DNA of 64,000 nt. Origin: Abyssibius alkaniclasticus (GTDB taxonomy: Bacteria > Pseudomonadota > Alphaproteobacteria > Rhodobacterales > Rhodobacteraceae). The translations under genes were made by a program, and so were the position numbers. The stretch is from NCBI RefSeq assembly GCF_020447305.1, contig NZ_CP095732.1, positions 2,822,501 through 2,886,500 on the forward strand. The letters are read 5' to 3'. Shown here in pieces: positions 54,168 through 62,724 of this stretch. Below the pieces are notes generated by a model. It worked only from the letters and a program-made list of their open reading frames with translations. It ran no database searches and was not told where the DNA came from. Position 1 is the stretch's first letter; each line of letters starts with the position of its first letter.

Positions 54168-55156
54168 CGGTTTATCCAGCAGGGCAGGACATCGCCCTTC
54201 GCAGCCGTCGCGTGGTAGATGCCGCGCGCCACGGCCCGCGCAAGGCAAATGGCCGCCGCATGGCCAAGGCGCAGCAGGTCGGCGGTTTCATCCTGAAGCG
54301 CCCTTGCGCCCGTCGCGGCGGCGAAAACAAGGTCGCCATCAACCGGCGTATGTGCGGGCCAGATGGCGCGGGCCAGCCCATCTTGCGCCGCCGTTGCCAT
54401 GCGCAACGCCTGGGCCTTGGTAAGGGCGGCATCGGTTGCGACAATGGCAATGGTGGTGTTGCCGCGCGGGTTGAACCCGTCCATCTTCGCGCTATGCGGG
54501 CCGGCCAGCGGGTTGAATGCCGCATCAACGCCCAGCCCGCCGAACTCGCCCGCAATCTCGTGGCTGGCCGCATGGAAATGGCCTTGCGGCCCTGCAACCG
54601 TGCCGAACGGGTTGGCGGCAACCAGCGCGCCGACGGTCATGCCGCTTTCCAGCACCAACGAGGCCGAGCCGAGCCCGCCCTTGTAGTTCCCCGTGGTCGC
54701 CCCCGTGCCGGCCCCCGCCGAGCCCAGCGCAAATTCCTGCCCCGCCGCCGCGAAGGCCGCTGCCCCCAACGCGCGATAGGGGTTTTGCCCCCAATCCTTG
54801 TTGCCGCCATTGAGCAGGTCGAACAGAATCGCGGCGGGCACGATTGGCACTGTCACAGGGCCAACAGCAAAGCCGCGCCCGGCGGCGGCCAGCGCATCGA
54901 CCACACCGCTTGCGGCATCCAGCCCGAAGGCCGAGCCGCCGGACAACACCAGCGCATCCACCGCCTGCACCATTTTATCGGGCGCGAGCAGGTCGGTTTC
55001 ACGCGTGCCGGGCGCACCGCCCATAACACTGACCGCCGCGCAAAACGGCGCATCGCCCACCAGCACCGTGCTGCCCGATTTCAGGCCCGCATCCTGCGCA
55101 TTGCCCACATAAAGCCCGGCCACATCGGTGATGAGATTGCGCGCGCCCACCCTCAT
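54164..55156 (-). CDS. P1/S58 family N-terminal nucleophile peptidase
   Basis: 330 residues, DmpA-like. N-terminal ITDVAGLYVGNA, SGGSAFGLDAASGV and the autoprocessing site GTGATTGNYKGG, where T154 is the likely nucleophile. These proteins are aminopeptidases, D-esterases or related amidases. Its start overlaps the SDR stop (ATGA), so the SDR and peptidase are a two-gene operon. Confidence 0.88.
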   Translation of the reverse strand: MRVGARNLITDVAGLYVGNAQDAGLKSGSTVLVGDAPFCAAVSVMGGAPGTRETDLLAPDKMVQAVDALVLSGGSAFGLDAASGVVDALAAAGRGFAVGPVTVPIVPAAILFDLLNGGNKDWGQNPYRALGAAAFAAAGQEFALGSAGAGTGATTGNYKGGLGSASLVLESGMTVGALVAANPFGTVAGPQGHFHAASHEIAGEFGGLGVDAAFNPLAGPHSAKMDGFNPRGNTTIAIVATDAALTKAQALRMATAAQDGLARAIWPAHTPVDGDLVFAAATGARALQDETADLLRLGHAAAICLARAVARGIYHATAAKGDVLPCWINR

Positions 55157-55893
55157 ATGCAGCGCCCCCCGTCAACCGGCAGGCAGATGCCGGTAATCAT
55201 TCCGGCGGCATCGCTTGCCAGAAAGGCCGTCGCCTCGGCAATATCGGCGGGGGTGGAAAAGCGGCCTATAGGGATTGTGGCAAGGAATTTCGCGCGCACT
55301 TCCGGCGTATCCTGCCCCATGAAGCTTTGCAAAAGCGGCGTTTCACCGGCCACGGGACAGACGGCGTTCACCCGCACGCCCCTGGGTGCAAGCTCGACCG
55401 CCATTGATTGCGTCGCCGTCATCATCCAGCCTTTGGAGGCGTTATACCAAGTCAGGTTCGGGCGCGGCGAAATACCGGCCGTCGAGGCGATATTGACCAG
55501 TGCACCGCCCCCGCCCGCCAGCATCAGCGGCACGATATGGCGGGCGGAATGGTAAACCGATTTGGCGTTGACCGCGATGATCCGGTCGAACTCGTCTTCC
55601 TCCACATCGCCCATCGGCTGGGGCAAATGGGTAATGCCGGCATTGTTCACCAGAATATCACAGCCGCCGAATTCGGCCTGCATGTGCGCGGCCAGCGCCG
55701 CCCAGTCGGCGGCTTTGGACACATCGGCGCGGGCAGATCTTGCGCCATGCGCCGCCGCAACGGCCTGCGCGGCCTCGGCATTGATATCCACCACCAGCAC
55801 CTGTGCGCCCTCGGTGGCGAATTTCGCCACAATCCCCGCCCCAAAGCCCGAGCCACCGCCGGTGATGAGCGCGCGTTTGTTCTTAAGCTGCAT
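55153..55893 (-). CDS. SDR family oxidoreductase
   Basis: 246 residues, classic SDR: ITGGGSGFGAG near the N-terminus, NNAGITHL, IASTAGI, and YNASKGW (Tyr/Lys). The end GICLPVDGGRCI is typical of 3-hydroxyacyl- or sugar-type SDR enzymes. Substrate not predictable. First gene of the pair with the P1 peptidase. Confidence 0.9.
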   Translation of the reverse strand: MQLKNKRALITGGGSGFGAGIVAKFATEGAQVLVVDINAEAAQAVAAAHGARSARADVSKAADWAALAAHMQAEFGGCDILVNNAGITHLPQPMGDVEEDEFDRIIAVNAKSVYHSARHIVPLMLAGGGGALVNIASTAGISPRPNLTWYNASKGWMMTATQSMAVELAPRGVRVNAVCPVAGETPLLQSFMGQDTPEVRAKFLATIPIGRFSTPADIAEATAFLASDAAGMITGICLPVDGGRCI

Positions 55894-56004
55894 ATGACCC
55901 CCATTTTCTGCGCCTCAGACTGCCAGACTGAACGGCAGGCGCAAGTGGCTTGTGAGGGGCGGCGGGCTTGGCTAATCTGCGCCAAACCAGCCAAAGGATG
56001 CACC

Positions 56005-56697
56005 ATGTTTGCCCGCGAGAAGATAAACCACACGCCCCTGCCCCTGCCCGACCGCGCAAATATGTCCGATGCGGAAATGCTTGCCGCCTCTGCCGCCTTT
56101 TATGCGCATATCAAGAAGCGCCATTCGGTGCGCGATTTCTGCAACCGCCCCGTGCCGCGCGAAGTGATTGAAAATTGCGTGCTGGCGGCAGGCACGGCCC
56201 CGAGCGGCGCCAACCACCAGCCCTGGCATTTCGCGGCAATTTCCGGGGCTGAGATGAAGCACCGCATCCGCCTGCAGGCCGAGGCCGAGGAGCAGACATT
56301 TTACGATGGCGGCGCGGGCGATGAATGGCTGAAGGCGCTGGAACCCATCGGCACCGATGCCAACAAACCGCATCTGGACATCGCCCCCTGGCTGATCGTG
56401 GTTTTCGCCCAACGCTGGGGCCAGTTTGACGATGGCGCGCGGTTCAAGAACTATTACGTGCCCGAAAGCGTGGGCATCGCCACCGGCTTTCTGCTGACCG
56501 CGCTGCACACGGCAGGGCTTGTCACCCTCACCCACACCCCCAACCCGATGAAATTCCTGACCGAGGCACTGGGCCGCCCCGACAGCGAAAAACCGGTGAT
56601 GATCATCGCCGTGGGACATCCGGCAGAAGATGCAACCGTGCCCGCCGTCGCCAAGCTGAAAAAGCCGCTGGGGGAGATCATGAGCGTGTTTGAGTGA
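56005..56697 (+). CDS. Nitroreductase family protein
   Basis: 230 residues. RHSVRDFCNRPVP and AAGTAPSGANHQPWHF are the FMN-binding nitroreductase motifs. LTHTPNPMKFL resembles the iodotyrosine-deiodinase/BluB-like subset. AAAGGATG precedes the ATG at 56005; upstream in-frame codons overlap the divergent SDR. Confidence 0.9.
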   Translation: MFAREKINHTPLPLPDRANMSDAEMLAASAAFYAHIKKRHSVRDFCNRPVPREVIENCVLAAGTAPSGANHQPWHFAAISGAEMKHRIRLQAEAEEQTFYDGGAGDEWLKALEPIGTDANKPHLDIAPWLIVVFAQRWGQFDDGARFKNYYVPESVGIATGFLLTALHTAGLVTLTHTPNPMKFLTEALGRPDSEKPVMIIAVGHPAEDATVPAVAKLKKPLGEIMSVFE

Positions 56698-56719
56698 CCC
56701 GGCCCACCGGAACCACGCC

Positions 56720-56747
56720 GCCCCGGGCCTGACCCGGGGCCTCGACC
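56720..56747. repeat. REP-type palindrome, site 4 (single arm)
   Basis: Core CCCCGGGCCTGACCCGGGG followed by CCTCGACC. Between the nitroreductase and methyltransferase genes. Confidence 0.75.
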
Positions 56748-56806
56748 GTGTGGCGGTTGTGCCATTGAATCGCGCCAAGCGATGCAAAACATGCTAGGCT
56801 TGCCAC

Positions 56807-57601
56807 ATGTCTTTCCAGCTTTCCGGCAATGCGGCCGAGATTTACGAGAATACATTGGTGCCCCTGTGGTTTGGCCGCTGGGCGCGCGAATTGTCGGACC
56901 TTGTCGCGCTGAAACCGGGCGAGGCTGTTCTGGATATTGCCTGCGGCACGGGCGTGACCACGCGGCTGGCTGCTCAGGCGGTTGGTGGCACGGGGCGGGT
57001 TGCTGGGCTTGATGTCAATGAAGGGATGCTCGCCACCGCGCGCAGCCTTGCGCCAGATAGTGCGATAGACTGGCTTTTGGCCGATGCCGCCCGAACCGGG
57101 CTGGCGGCAGGCTCATTTGATGCGATCATCGCACAACACGGCTATCATTACTTTCCCGACAAACCCGCCGCTTTGGCCGAGTTTTTGCGGCTGCTAAAAC
57201 CCGGCGGGCGGGTGGCGCTGTCAATCTGGGCGGGGCATTCGCCCTATACAGCGGCGCTTTGCGATGCGCTTGCGCGCTATATTTCGCCCGAAATCGCCCA
57301 AAAGCAACACAGCCAGCGCGCGGCACCGTCGCCGGAGGAACTGGCCGCGCAGCTTGAAGCAGCGGGGTTTGGTGATGTGAATATCCTGCGGCAGGACTTG
57401 CAGATTGAGGTGCCGTTGGCGGCGACATTTGTGCCCCTGCACCTAGGCTCCATGCCCATCGCAGCCGCGTTTCATGGCCTGGATGACGCGGCCAAGGCGG
57501 CTTTGGCGGGTGATGTTGCCGATGCGCTGCAAGACTATGTGGTCGGCGATGCGCTGGTTTACCCTGACGCCGTGCATGTGATGACCGGTGTGAAGGTTTA
57601 G
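56807..57601 (+). CDS. Class I SAM-dependent methyltransferase
   Basis: 264 residues. SAM motif I VLDIACGTGVTTRLA (about 46-60), motif II GRVAGLDVN, FDAIIAQHGYHYFPD. UbiE/ARSM-like; the substrate is unknown. No operon partner apparent. Confidence 0.88.
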   Translation: MSFQLSGNAAEIYENTLVPLWFGRWARELSDLVALKPGEAVLDIACGTGVTTRLAAQAVGGTGRVAGLDVNEGMLATARSLAPDSAIDWLLADAARTGLAAGSFDAIIAQHGYHYFPDKPAALAEFLRLLKPGGRVALSIWAGHSPYTAALCDALARYISPEIAQKQHSQRAAPSPEELAAQLEAAGFGDVNILRQDLQIEVPLAATFVPLHLGSMPIAAAFHGLDDAAKAALAGDVADALQDYVVGDALVYPDAVHVMTGVKV

Positions 57602-57610
57602 CACCGCGCC

Positions 57611-57670
57611 GCCCCGGGCTTGACCCGGGGCCTTGAGCAAATGGTCGAGGTCCCGGGTCAAGCCCGGGAC
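57611..57670. repeat. REP-type palindrome, site 5 (paired arms)
   Basis: Left arm 57611-57633 (CCCCGGGCTTGACCCGGGG core) and right arm 57648-57670 (TCCCGGGTCAAGCCCGGGA core), complementary with two wobble positions. Lies between the convergent methyltransferase and aldehyde dehydrogenase genes, where it may stop transcription. Confidence 0.85.
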
Positions 57671-57691
57671 GGCGCAGAGGGTTGGGTTGGG

Positions 57692-59140
57692 TCAACCGTG
57701 CAATGCCGCTACGGTTTTCAGGGTTGAGAACCCGTAGAGCGCCTCGAAGCCTTTTTCGCGGCCGTGGCCGGATTTGCCGGTGCCGCCGAAGGGCAGTTCC
57801 ACGCCGCCGCCTGCGCCGTAATTGTTGATGAACACCTGCCCGGCCCGCAGTTTTTTGGCCAGCCGCATCTGGCGGGCGCCGTCGCGCGTCCAGATGCCAG
57901 CCACCAGCCCGTATTCGGTGCCATTGGCCAGTGCGATGGCTTCGGCCTCATCCTCAAACGGGATCAGCACCTGCACGGGGCCGAAAATTTCCTGCTGGGC
58001 GAGCGGGCTGTCGGGGGCCAGCCCCGCCAGCAGGCGCGGCGCGAAGTAGAAGCCGCCGGGCGGCAGATCAGCCGCCATAGCGGCGCGGGCAAGCTCGTGT
58101 TCGGGGGCGGTTTGGCCCAGAAAACCCTGCACGATATCGCGCTGGCGGGCCGAGATCAGCGGGCCGATATCGAGGTCATGCGCGGCGGGGCCAACGCGCA
58201 AGGCGCGGTAGCGCGCAGCCATCGCCTCGGCCACGCGATCATACACGCCGCGCTGCACGAGGATGCGGCTGGCCGCCGAGCAGGTTTGCCCCGCATTCTG
58301 CACGCCTGCATTGACCAGAAAGGGCAAGGCGGCGTCCAGATCCGCATCGTCAAACACCAGCTGCGGGGATTTGCCGCCAAGCTCCAGCGTGACCGGCACG
58401 AGGTTCTGCGCGGCGGCAGCCTGCACGGCGACGCCGGTGGCAACCGAGCCGGTGAAGGAAATGTGCTGCACGCCGGAATGGCCCGCCAGCGCCGCCCCCG
58501 CCTCGGGCCCCAATCCAGGCACGATGTTGAGCGCGCCCGCCGGCAGGCCGGCTTCCAGCGCCAGATCGCCGAAGGCGAGCGCGGTCAGGCAGGCCTCTTC
58601 CGCCGGTTTCAGCACGGCGGCATTGCCCATAGCAAGGGCGGCCCCGACCGAGCGGCCGATGATCTGCATCGGGTAGTTCCACGGCACGATATGGCCGGTC
58701 ACGCCATGCGGTTCGCGCAGCGTATAAACGGTATAGCCCGAAAGATAGGGGATGGTTTGCCCCATCACCTTGTCGGCCGCGCCGCCGTAAAATTCCAGAT
58801 AGCGCGCCAGGGCCAGCGCATCGGCGCGGGCCTGTTTCAGCGGTTTGCCGACATCGGCGGCTTCAAGCGCGGCCAGATCATCGGCGCGGGCGGCGACGAG
58901 GCGGCCAAGATCGGCCAGCATCCGCCCCCGTTCGGCGGCGGTTAGCGCGCCCCAGTCACCGGCCAGCGCGCCTTGCGCAGCGGCCACGGCGGCGTCGATA
59001 TCCGCCTGCTGGCCACGGGCGATTTGCGCCAGTTCCTGCCCGGTGGACGGGTTGATCAGCGCCAGGCTTTGCCCGCCAAGCGGCGCCTGCCATTGGCCTT
59101 TGATCAGGCATTTATCGGTATCAAACCAGAGCGTCGTCAT
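57692..59140 (-). CDS. Aldehyde dehydrogenase family protein
   Basis: 482 residues, NAD(P)-dependent ALDH. E253 (TLELGGKSP) and nucleophile C287 (NAGQTCSAASR) are present, with PWNYPMQI and the end GVELPFGGTGKSGHGREKG. The sequence style is that of betaine- or aminoaldehyde-type enzymes. Start at 59140 overlaps the ABC ATPase end by 20 bp, so it belongs to the ABC operon. Substrate not shown. Confidence 0.93.
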   Translation of the reverse strand: MTTLWFDTDKCLIKGQWQAPLGGQSLALINPSTGQELAQIARGQQADIDAAVAAAQGALAGDWGALTAAERGRMLADLGRLVAARADDLAALEAADVGKPLKQARADALALARYLEFYGGAADKVMGQTIPYLSGYTVYTLREPHGVTGHIVPWNYPMQIIGRSVGAALAMGNAAVLKPAEEACLTALAFGDLALEAGLPAGALNIVPGLGPEAGAALAGHSGVQHISFTGSVATGVAVQAAAAQNLVPVTLELGGKSPQLVFDDADLDAALPFLVNAGVQNAGQTCSAASRILVQRGVYDRVAEAMAARYRALRVGPAAHDLDIGPLISARQRDIVQGFLGQTAPEHELARAAMAADLPPGGFYFAPRLLAGLAPDSPLAQQEIFGPVQVLIPFEDEAEAIALANGTEYGLVAGIWTRDGARQMRLAKKLRAGQVFINNYGAGGGVELPFGGTGKSGHGREKGFEALYGFSTLKTVAALHG

Positions 59141-60725
59141 GGGCCTCAATCTCCAGATGCGGGGCCGCAGCAAGCAGGGCTGCGGTATAGGGGTGCTGGG
59201 GGGCGGCGAACACGGCCTCGGTTGCGCCGGATTCCACAATCCTGCCCGCCTGCATGACCATAACACGGTCGGTGATTTTGCGCACGACATGCAGATCGTG
59301 GCTGATGAACAGGTAGGACAGGCCGAAGCGCGCCGAAAGATCGGCCAGAAGGTCGAGGATTTGCGCGCGGATCGAAACATCGAGCGCCGAGACCGCCTCA
59401 TCGAGGATGATGAGTTCGGGCCTGGTGATCAGCGCGCGGGCAATGGCGATGCGCTGGCGCTGGCCGCCGGAAAATTCGTGGATGTAGCGCGTGGCATCGG
59501 CGGCGGTAAGGCCCACGCTTTCTAGTGCTTCAGCCACAGCCTGCGCGCGCGCCGCGCCGCGCGGGGCATCGTCCATAAGGTGAAACGGCTCGCTTACAAG
59601 GCGGGCGACGCGGTGGCGCGGGTTGAAGCTGGCATAGGGGTCTTGAAACACCACCTGCAAATGGCGGCGCAAGGTGGCGGGCATTTTCTGGCCTGCACGC
59701 ACTGGCTGGCCGTTGATGGCGATGGTGCCGCCCTGCGCCGCCTCCAGCCCCAGAATGGCGCGGGTAAGGGTGGATTTGCCGCAGCCGGATTCCCCCACGA
59801 GGCCAAGGTTTTCGCCCTTCTTCAAGGTGAAGGAGACATCATCCACCGCGCGGAACCGCCCCGGTGCGGCGAACAGGCTGGCGCGCGGCAGGGCATAGTC
59901 GCGCACAAGGTTCTGCACGTCGAGCAGCGGCACCTCGCCTGAATGCACATCGCGCTGGGGCTGATGGGCCGAGGCGCGGATCAGCGCGCGGGTATAGGGG
60001 TGGGCCTGGGTTGCGAACACCCGCGCGGTGGGGCCGGATTCCACCACCTCGCCCTTGCGCATGATCACCAGATCATCGGCCATATCGGCCACGACGCCAA
60101 GATCATGGCTGATGAGGATAAGGCCCATGCCATCTTCGGCCACCAGTTTCTTGAGCAGGCGCAAAATGCCCGCCTGTGTGGTGACATCCAGCGCGGTGGT
60201 CGGCTCGTCGGCGATCAGCAGGCGGGGGCGCAGCGCAATGGCCATCGCAATGACAACCCGCTGGCGCTGGCCGCCCGAAAGCTCGTGCGGGTAGCGTGAA
60301 AGCGGGAATTGCGCCGCCGCAAGGCCGACACGGTTCAGCGTGTCGCGGGCAATGGCGGCAGCCTCGGTGCGGCTGGCGCCACGGTGCAGGCGCACGGTTT
60401 CAGCCACCTGCGCGCCAATGGTTTTAACGGGGTTGAGCGCGGTCATCGGTTCCTGGAACACCAGCCCGATATCATCGCCGCGCAACGCACACATCGCGCG
60501 TTCGGATTTGTCGAGCAGGTTGGCGCCGTCGAGCAGGATGCGCCCGCTTGCCGTGGCCTCTTTGGGCAGAAGGCGGGTTATGGCATAGGCGGTCATCGAC
60601 TTGCCGGAACCGCTTTCGCCAATCAGCCCCGTGATGCGCCCCGCTTTGGCGGCAAAGCTGACCTTGTGCAGAATCGGCACGGGGCCGATGGACAGGCTCA
60701 GGTTTTCAACGCGCAGCAGGCTCAT
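59121..60725 (-). CDS. Dual ATPase of a peptide/nickel-type ABC importer (DppD-DppF fusion)
   Basis: 534 residues with two ABC domains. First: GESGSGKS (36-43), LSGGQRQRVVIAMA, LLIADEPTTALD. Second: GESGCGKST, FSGGQRQRIAIARA, LIILDEAVSALD. Each has the C-terminal oligopeptide/dipeptide extension (HPYTRALI, HPYTAALL). Overlaps the permease by 4 bp. The start at 60725 gives the normal MSLLRVENLS. Confidence 0.95.
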   Translation of the reverse strand: MSLLRVENLSLSIGPVPILHKVSFAAKAGRITGLIGESGSGKSMTAYAITRLLPKEATASGRILLDGANLLDKSERAMCALRGDDIGLVFQEPMTALNPVKTIGAQVAETVRLHRGASRTEAAAIARDTLNRVGLAAAQFPLSRYPHELSGGQRQRVVIAMAIALRPRLLIADEPTTALDVTTQAGILRLLKKLVAEDGMGLILISHDLGVVADMADDLVIMRKGEVVESGPTARVFATQAHPYTRALIRASAHQPQRDVHSGEVPLLDVQNLVRDYALPRASLFAAPGRFRAVDDVSFTLKKGENLGLVGESGCGKSTLTRAILGLEAAQGGTIAINGQPVRAGQKMPATLRRHLQVVFQDPYASFNPRHRVARLVSEPFHLMDDAPRGAARAQAVAEALESVGLTAADATRYIHEFSGGQRQRIAIARALITRPELIILDEAVSALDVSIRAQILDLLADLSARFGLSYLFISHDLHVVRKITDRVMVMQAGRIVESGATEAVFAAPQHPYTAALLAAAPHLEIEAHDDALV

Positions 60726-61540
60726 TTTGCGGCCCTGTTCAGGCGCGGGTCGAGCGCGTCGCGCAAGGCATCGCCCAGCATGTTCAGCCCCATGACCATT
60801 GCGACAATCGACAGGCCGGGGGCCAGCACAAGATGCGGGGCAAGCGATGCCAGCGTCTGGCTGTCGGACAGCATCCGCCCCCAGCTTGGCGTGGGGGGTT
60901 GCGCGCCAAGCCCGACATAAGACAAAGCCGCCTCGGCCAGAATGGCGAGCGAGAACTGGATGGTGCCCTGCACGATCAGCAGGTTGGCGATGTTGGGTAG
61001 AATATGTTCGGCCGATATGCGCATTGCCCCCTTGCCGGCCACGCGCGCGGCAAGGATGAAGTCGCGCGTCCAAAGCTCCAGCGCCGCGCCGCGCGACATG
61101 CGCGCAAAGACCGGAATGTTGAAAATGCCGATGGCGATGATCGCGTTGATGGCCGAAGGGCCGAAAATGGCGGTGATGAGGATGGCGATGAGCAGGGCCG
61201 GAAAGGCGAAAACAAGGTCATTGCTGCGCATGATGATCTCATCCATCAGCCCGCCGCGGCGCGCCGCAGCCGCCAGGCCGAGCGGCACGCCAAGCCCCAT
61301 GCCAAGGCCGACGGCAACCACCGCCACGGCAATGGAAACCTGCCCGCCAACCATGATCATGCTGAAGATATCGCGGCCAAAATGGTCGGTGCCAAGCCAG
61401 TTGGCGGCACTGGGCGGCTTGAGTTTGTTTGCAATTTCAAGGGTTTCGACATTATAGGGCGTCCAGACCAATGAGACCAGCGCCAGCATGATGAACAGCC
61501 CCACAAGGGCCGCGCCAATGATGAGCGGTGCGCGCCTCAT
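60722..61540 (-). CDS. ABC importer permease, DppC type
   Basis: 272 residues, six transmembrane helices. N-terminal OppC-like motif NWLGTDHFGRDIFSMI and the EAA loop region AARVAGKGAMRISAEHILPNI. Overlaps dppB-like gene by 4 bp. Confidence 0.94.
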   Translation of the reverse strand: MRRAPLIIGAALVGLFIMLALVSLVWTPYNVETLEIANKLKPPSAANWLGTDHFGRDIFSMIMVGGQVSIAVAVVAVGLGMGLGVPLGLAAAARRGGLMDEIIMRSNDLVFAFPALLIAILITAIFGPSAINAIIAIGIFNIPVFARMSRGAALELWTRDFILAARVAGKGAMRISAEHILPNIANLLIVQGTIQFSLAILAEAALSYVGLGAQPPTPSWGRMLSDSQTLASLAPHLVLAPGLSIVAMVMGLNMLGDALRDALDPRLNRAAK

Positions 61541-62484
61541 GCCGCGCGCCTGCGCAAGCGCGGGTCGACCCAGGCATAGGCGAGGTCGACAAGGAAGGTG
61601 AGCAGGATGACCGCGAAGACCAGCAGCATGACCACGCTTTCAACGACGATCAGGTCGCGCTGGGAAATGGCCTGGAAGATCAGCCGTCCAAGGCCGGGCA
61701 GGAAGAACACCTCTTCGATGATGATCGCCCCGGCCAGCAAGAACGAGAATTGCAGGCCAAGGATGGTCAGCACGGGAATCATGGCATTGCGCAGCGCGTG
61801 GTGAAACAGCGCCCCGCCCGCCGTGCGCCCCTTGGCGCGCGCGGTGCGCATGAAATCGGCCTCAATCGTGTCGATCAGGCCCGAGCGCATGATGCGCGCC
61901 AAAATGGCCGCCTGCGGCAGGGCCAGCACAATGGCGGGCAGCGTGAGCGCGCGTATGGCTTGCAGCGGTTCATCCCATCCCGGAAAGCCGCCCGCGCGGA
62001 ACCAGCCGTATTTGATGGCGAAAATCTGCACCATGATCACCGCAAACCAGAAATTCGGCACGGCAATGCCAAGCTGCGTGGCCCCCATGATGGATTTGTC
62101 GGCCCAGCCGCCACGGCGCGCGGCCGCGAGAATGCCCACCGGAAAGGCGATGAGCGTGGACAGCGCCAGCGCGTAAATGGCCAGCGGGATCGACACCCAC
62201 ATACGCCCGGCAACCATATCGACCACCGGCGTGCGATAGGTGTAGCTGATGCCGAAATCGCCGCTCAGCATTCCGCCCATCCAGGCGCCGTAGCGTATGA
62301 GCAGCGGTTGGTCGAGCCCCATTTCGGCGCGCAAGGCGGCCACGGTATCGGGGCGGGCATTGATGCCGAGCATGAAGCTGGCCGGATCGCCCGGTATCAC
62401 CTCGATCGCCGCGAAAATGACAAGGCTGGCGGCAAACAGGCTGAGGATGAGCGAGACGAGCCGCCGCGCGGTGTAAACTGCCAT
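61537..62484 (-). CDS. ABC importer permease, DppB type
   Basis: 315 residues, six transmembrane helices. GDPASFMLG near the start, ARIMRSGLIDTIEADFMRTARAKG (EAA loop). First gene of the ABC operon; no substrate-binding protein gene is present in the window upstream, where the creatinase is divergent. Confidence 0.94.
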   Translation of the reverse strand: MAVYTARRLVSLILSLFAASLVIFAAIEVIPGDPASFMLGINARPDTVAALRAEMGLDQPLLIRYGAWMGGMLSGDFGISYTYRTPVVDMVAGRMWVSIPLAIYALALSTLIAFPVGILAAARRGGWADKSIMGATQLGIAVPNFWFAVIMVQIFAIKYGWFRAGGFPGWDEPLQAIRALTLPAIVLALPQAAILARIMRSGLIDTIEADFMRTARAKGRTAGGALFHHALRNAMIPVLTILGLQFSFLLAGAIIIEEVFFLPGLGRLIFQAISQRDLIVVESVVMLLVFAVILLTFLVDLAYAWVDPRLRRRAA

Positions 62485-62618
62485 AAGCCCCTCTTGTTGC
62501 CCTTTGCCCCGATGCTAGCCAAGGGGCGCGCGGCTTTCCAGCGATGATTGCGAAAATCATTTGCCAAAATTCGGGGTTTCGCGCATAGATGCGGCAGGCC
62601 GCGCGATGGCGTCGCGCA

Positions 62619-62632
62619 GCGTGCTTGCACGC
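62619..62632. promoter_or_regulatory. Short palindrome in the ABC-creatinase divergent region
   Basis: GCGTGC-TT-GCACGC, perfect six-bp arms, in the middle of the 240-bp gap between divergent genes. Size and location suit an operator; no regulator gene is in the window. Confidence 0.3.
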
Positions 62633-62724
62633 AGCCTATGGCACATGCCGCAATTGCCCTGAACGCCGGGGTGTTTGCTGCCCGCGCCGTAACTATCCGG
62701 CGGGGCCCCTGCCGGAGAGACAAG

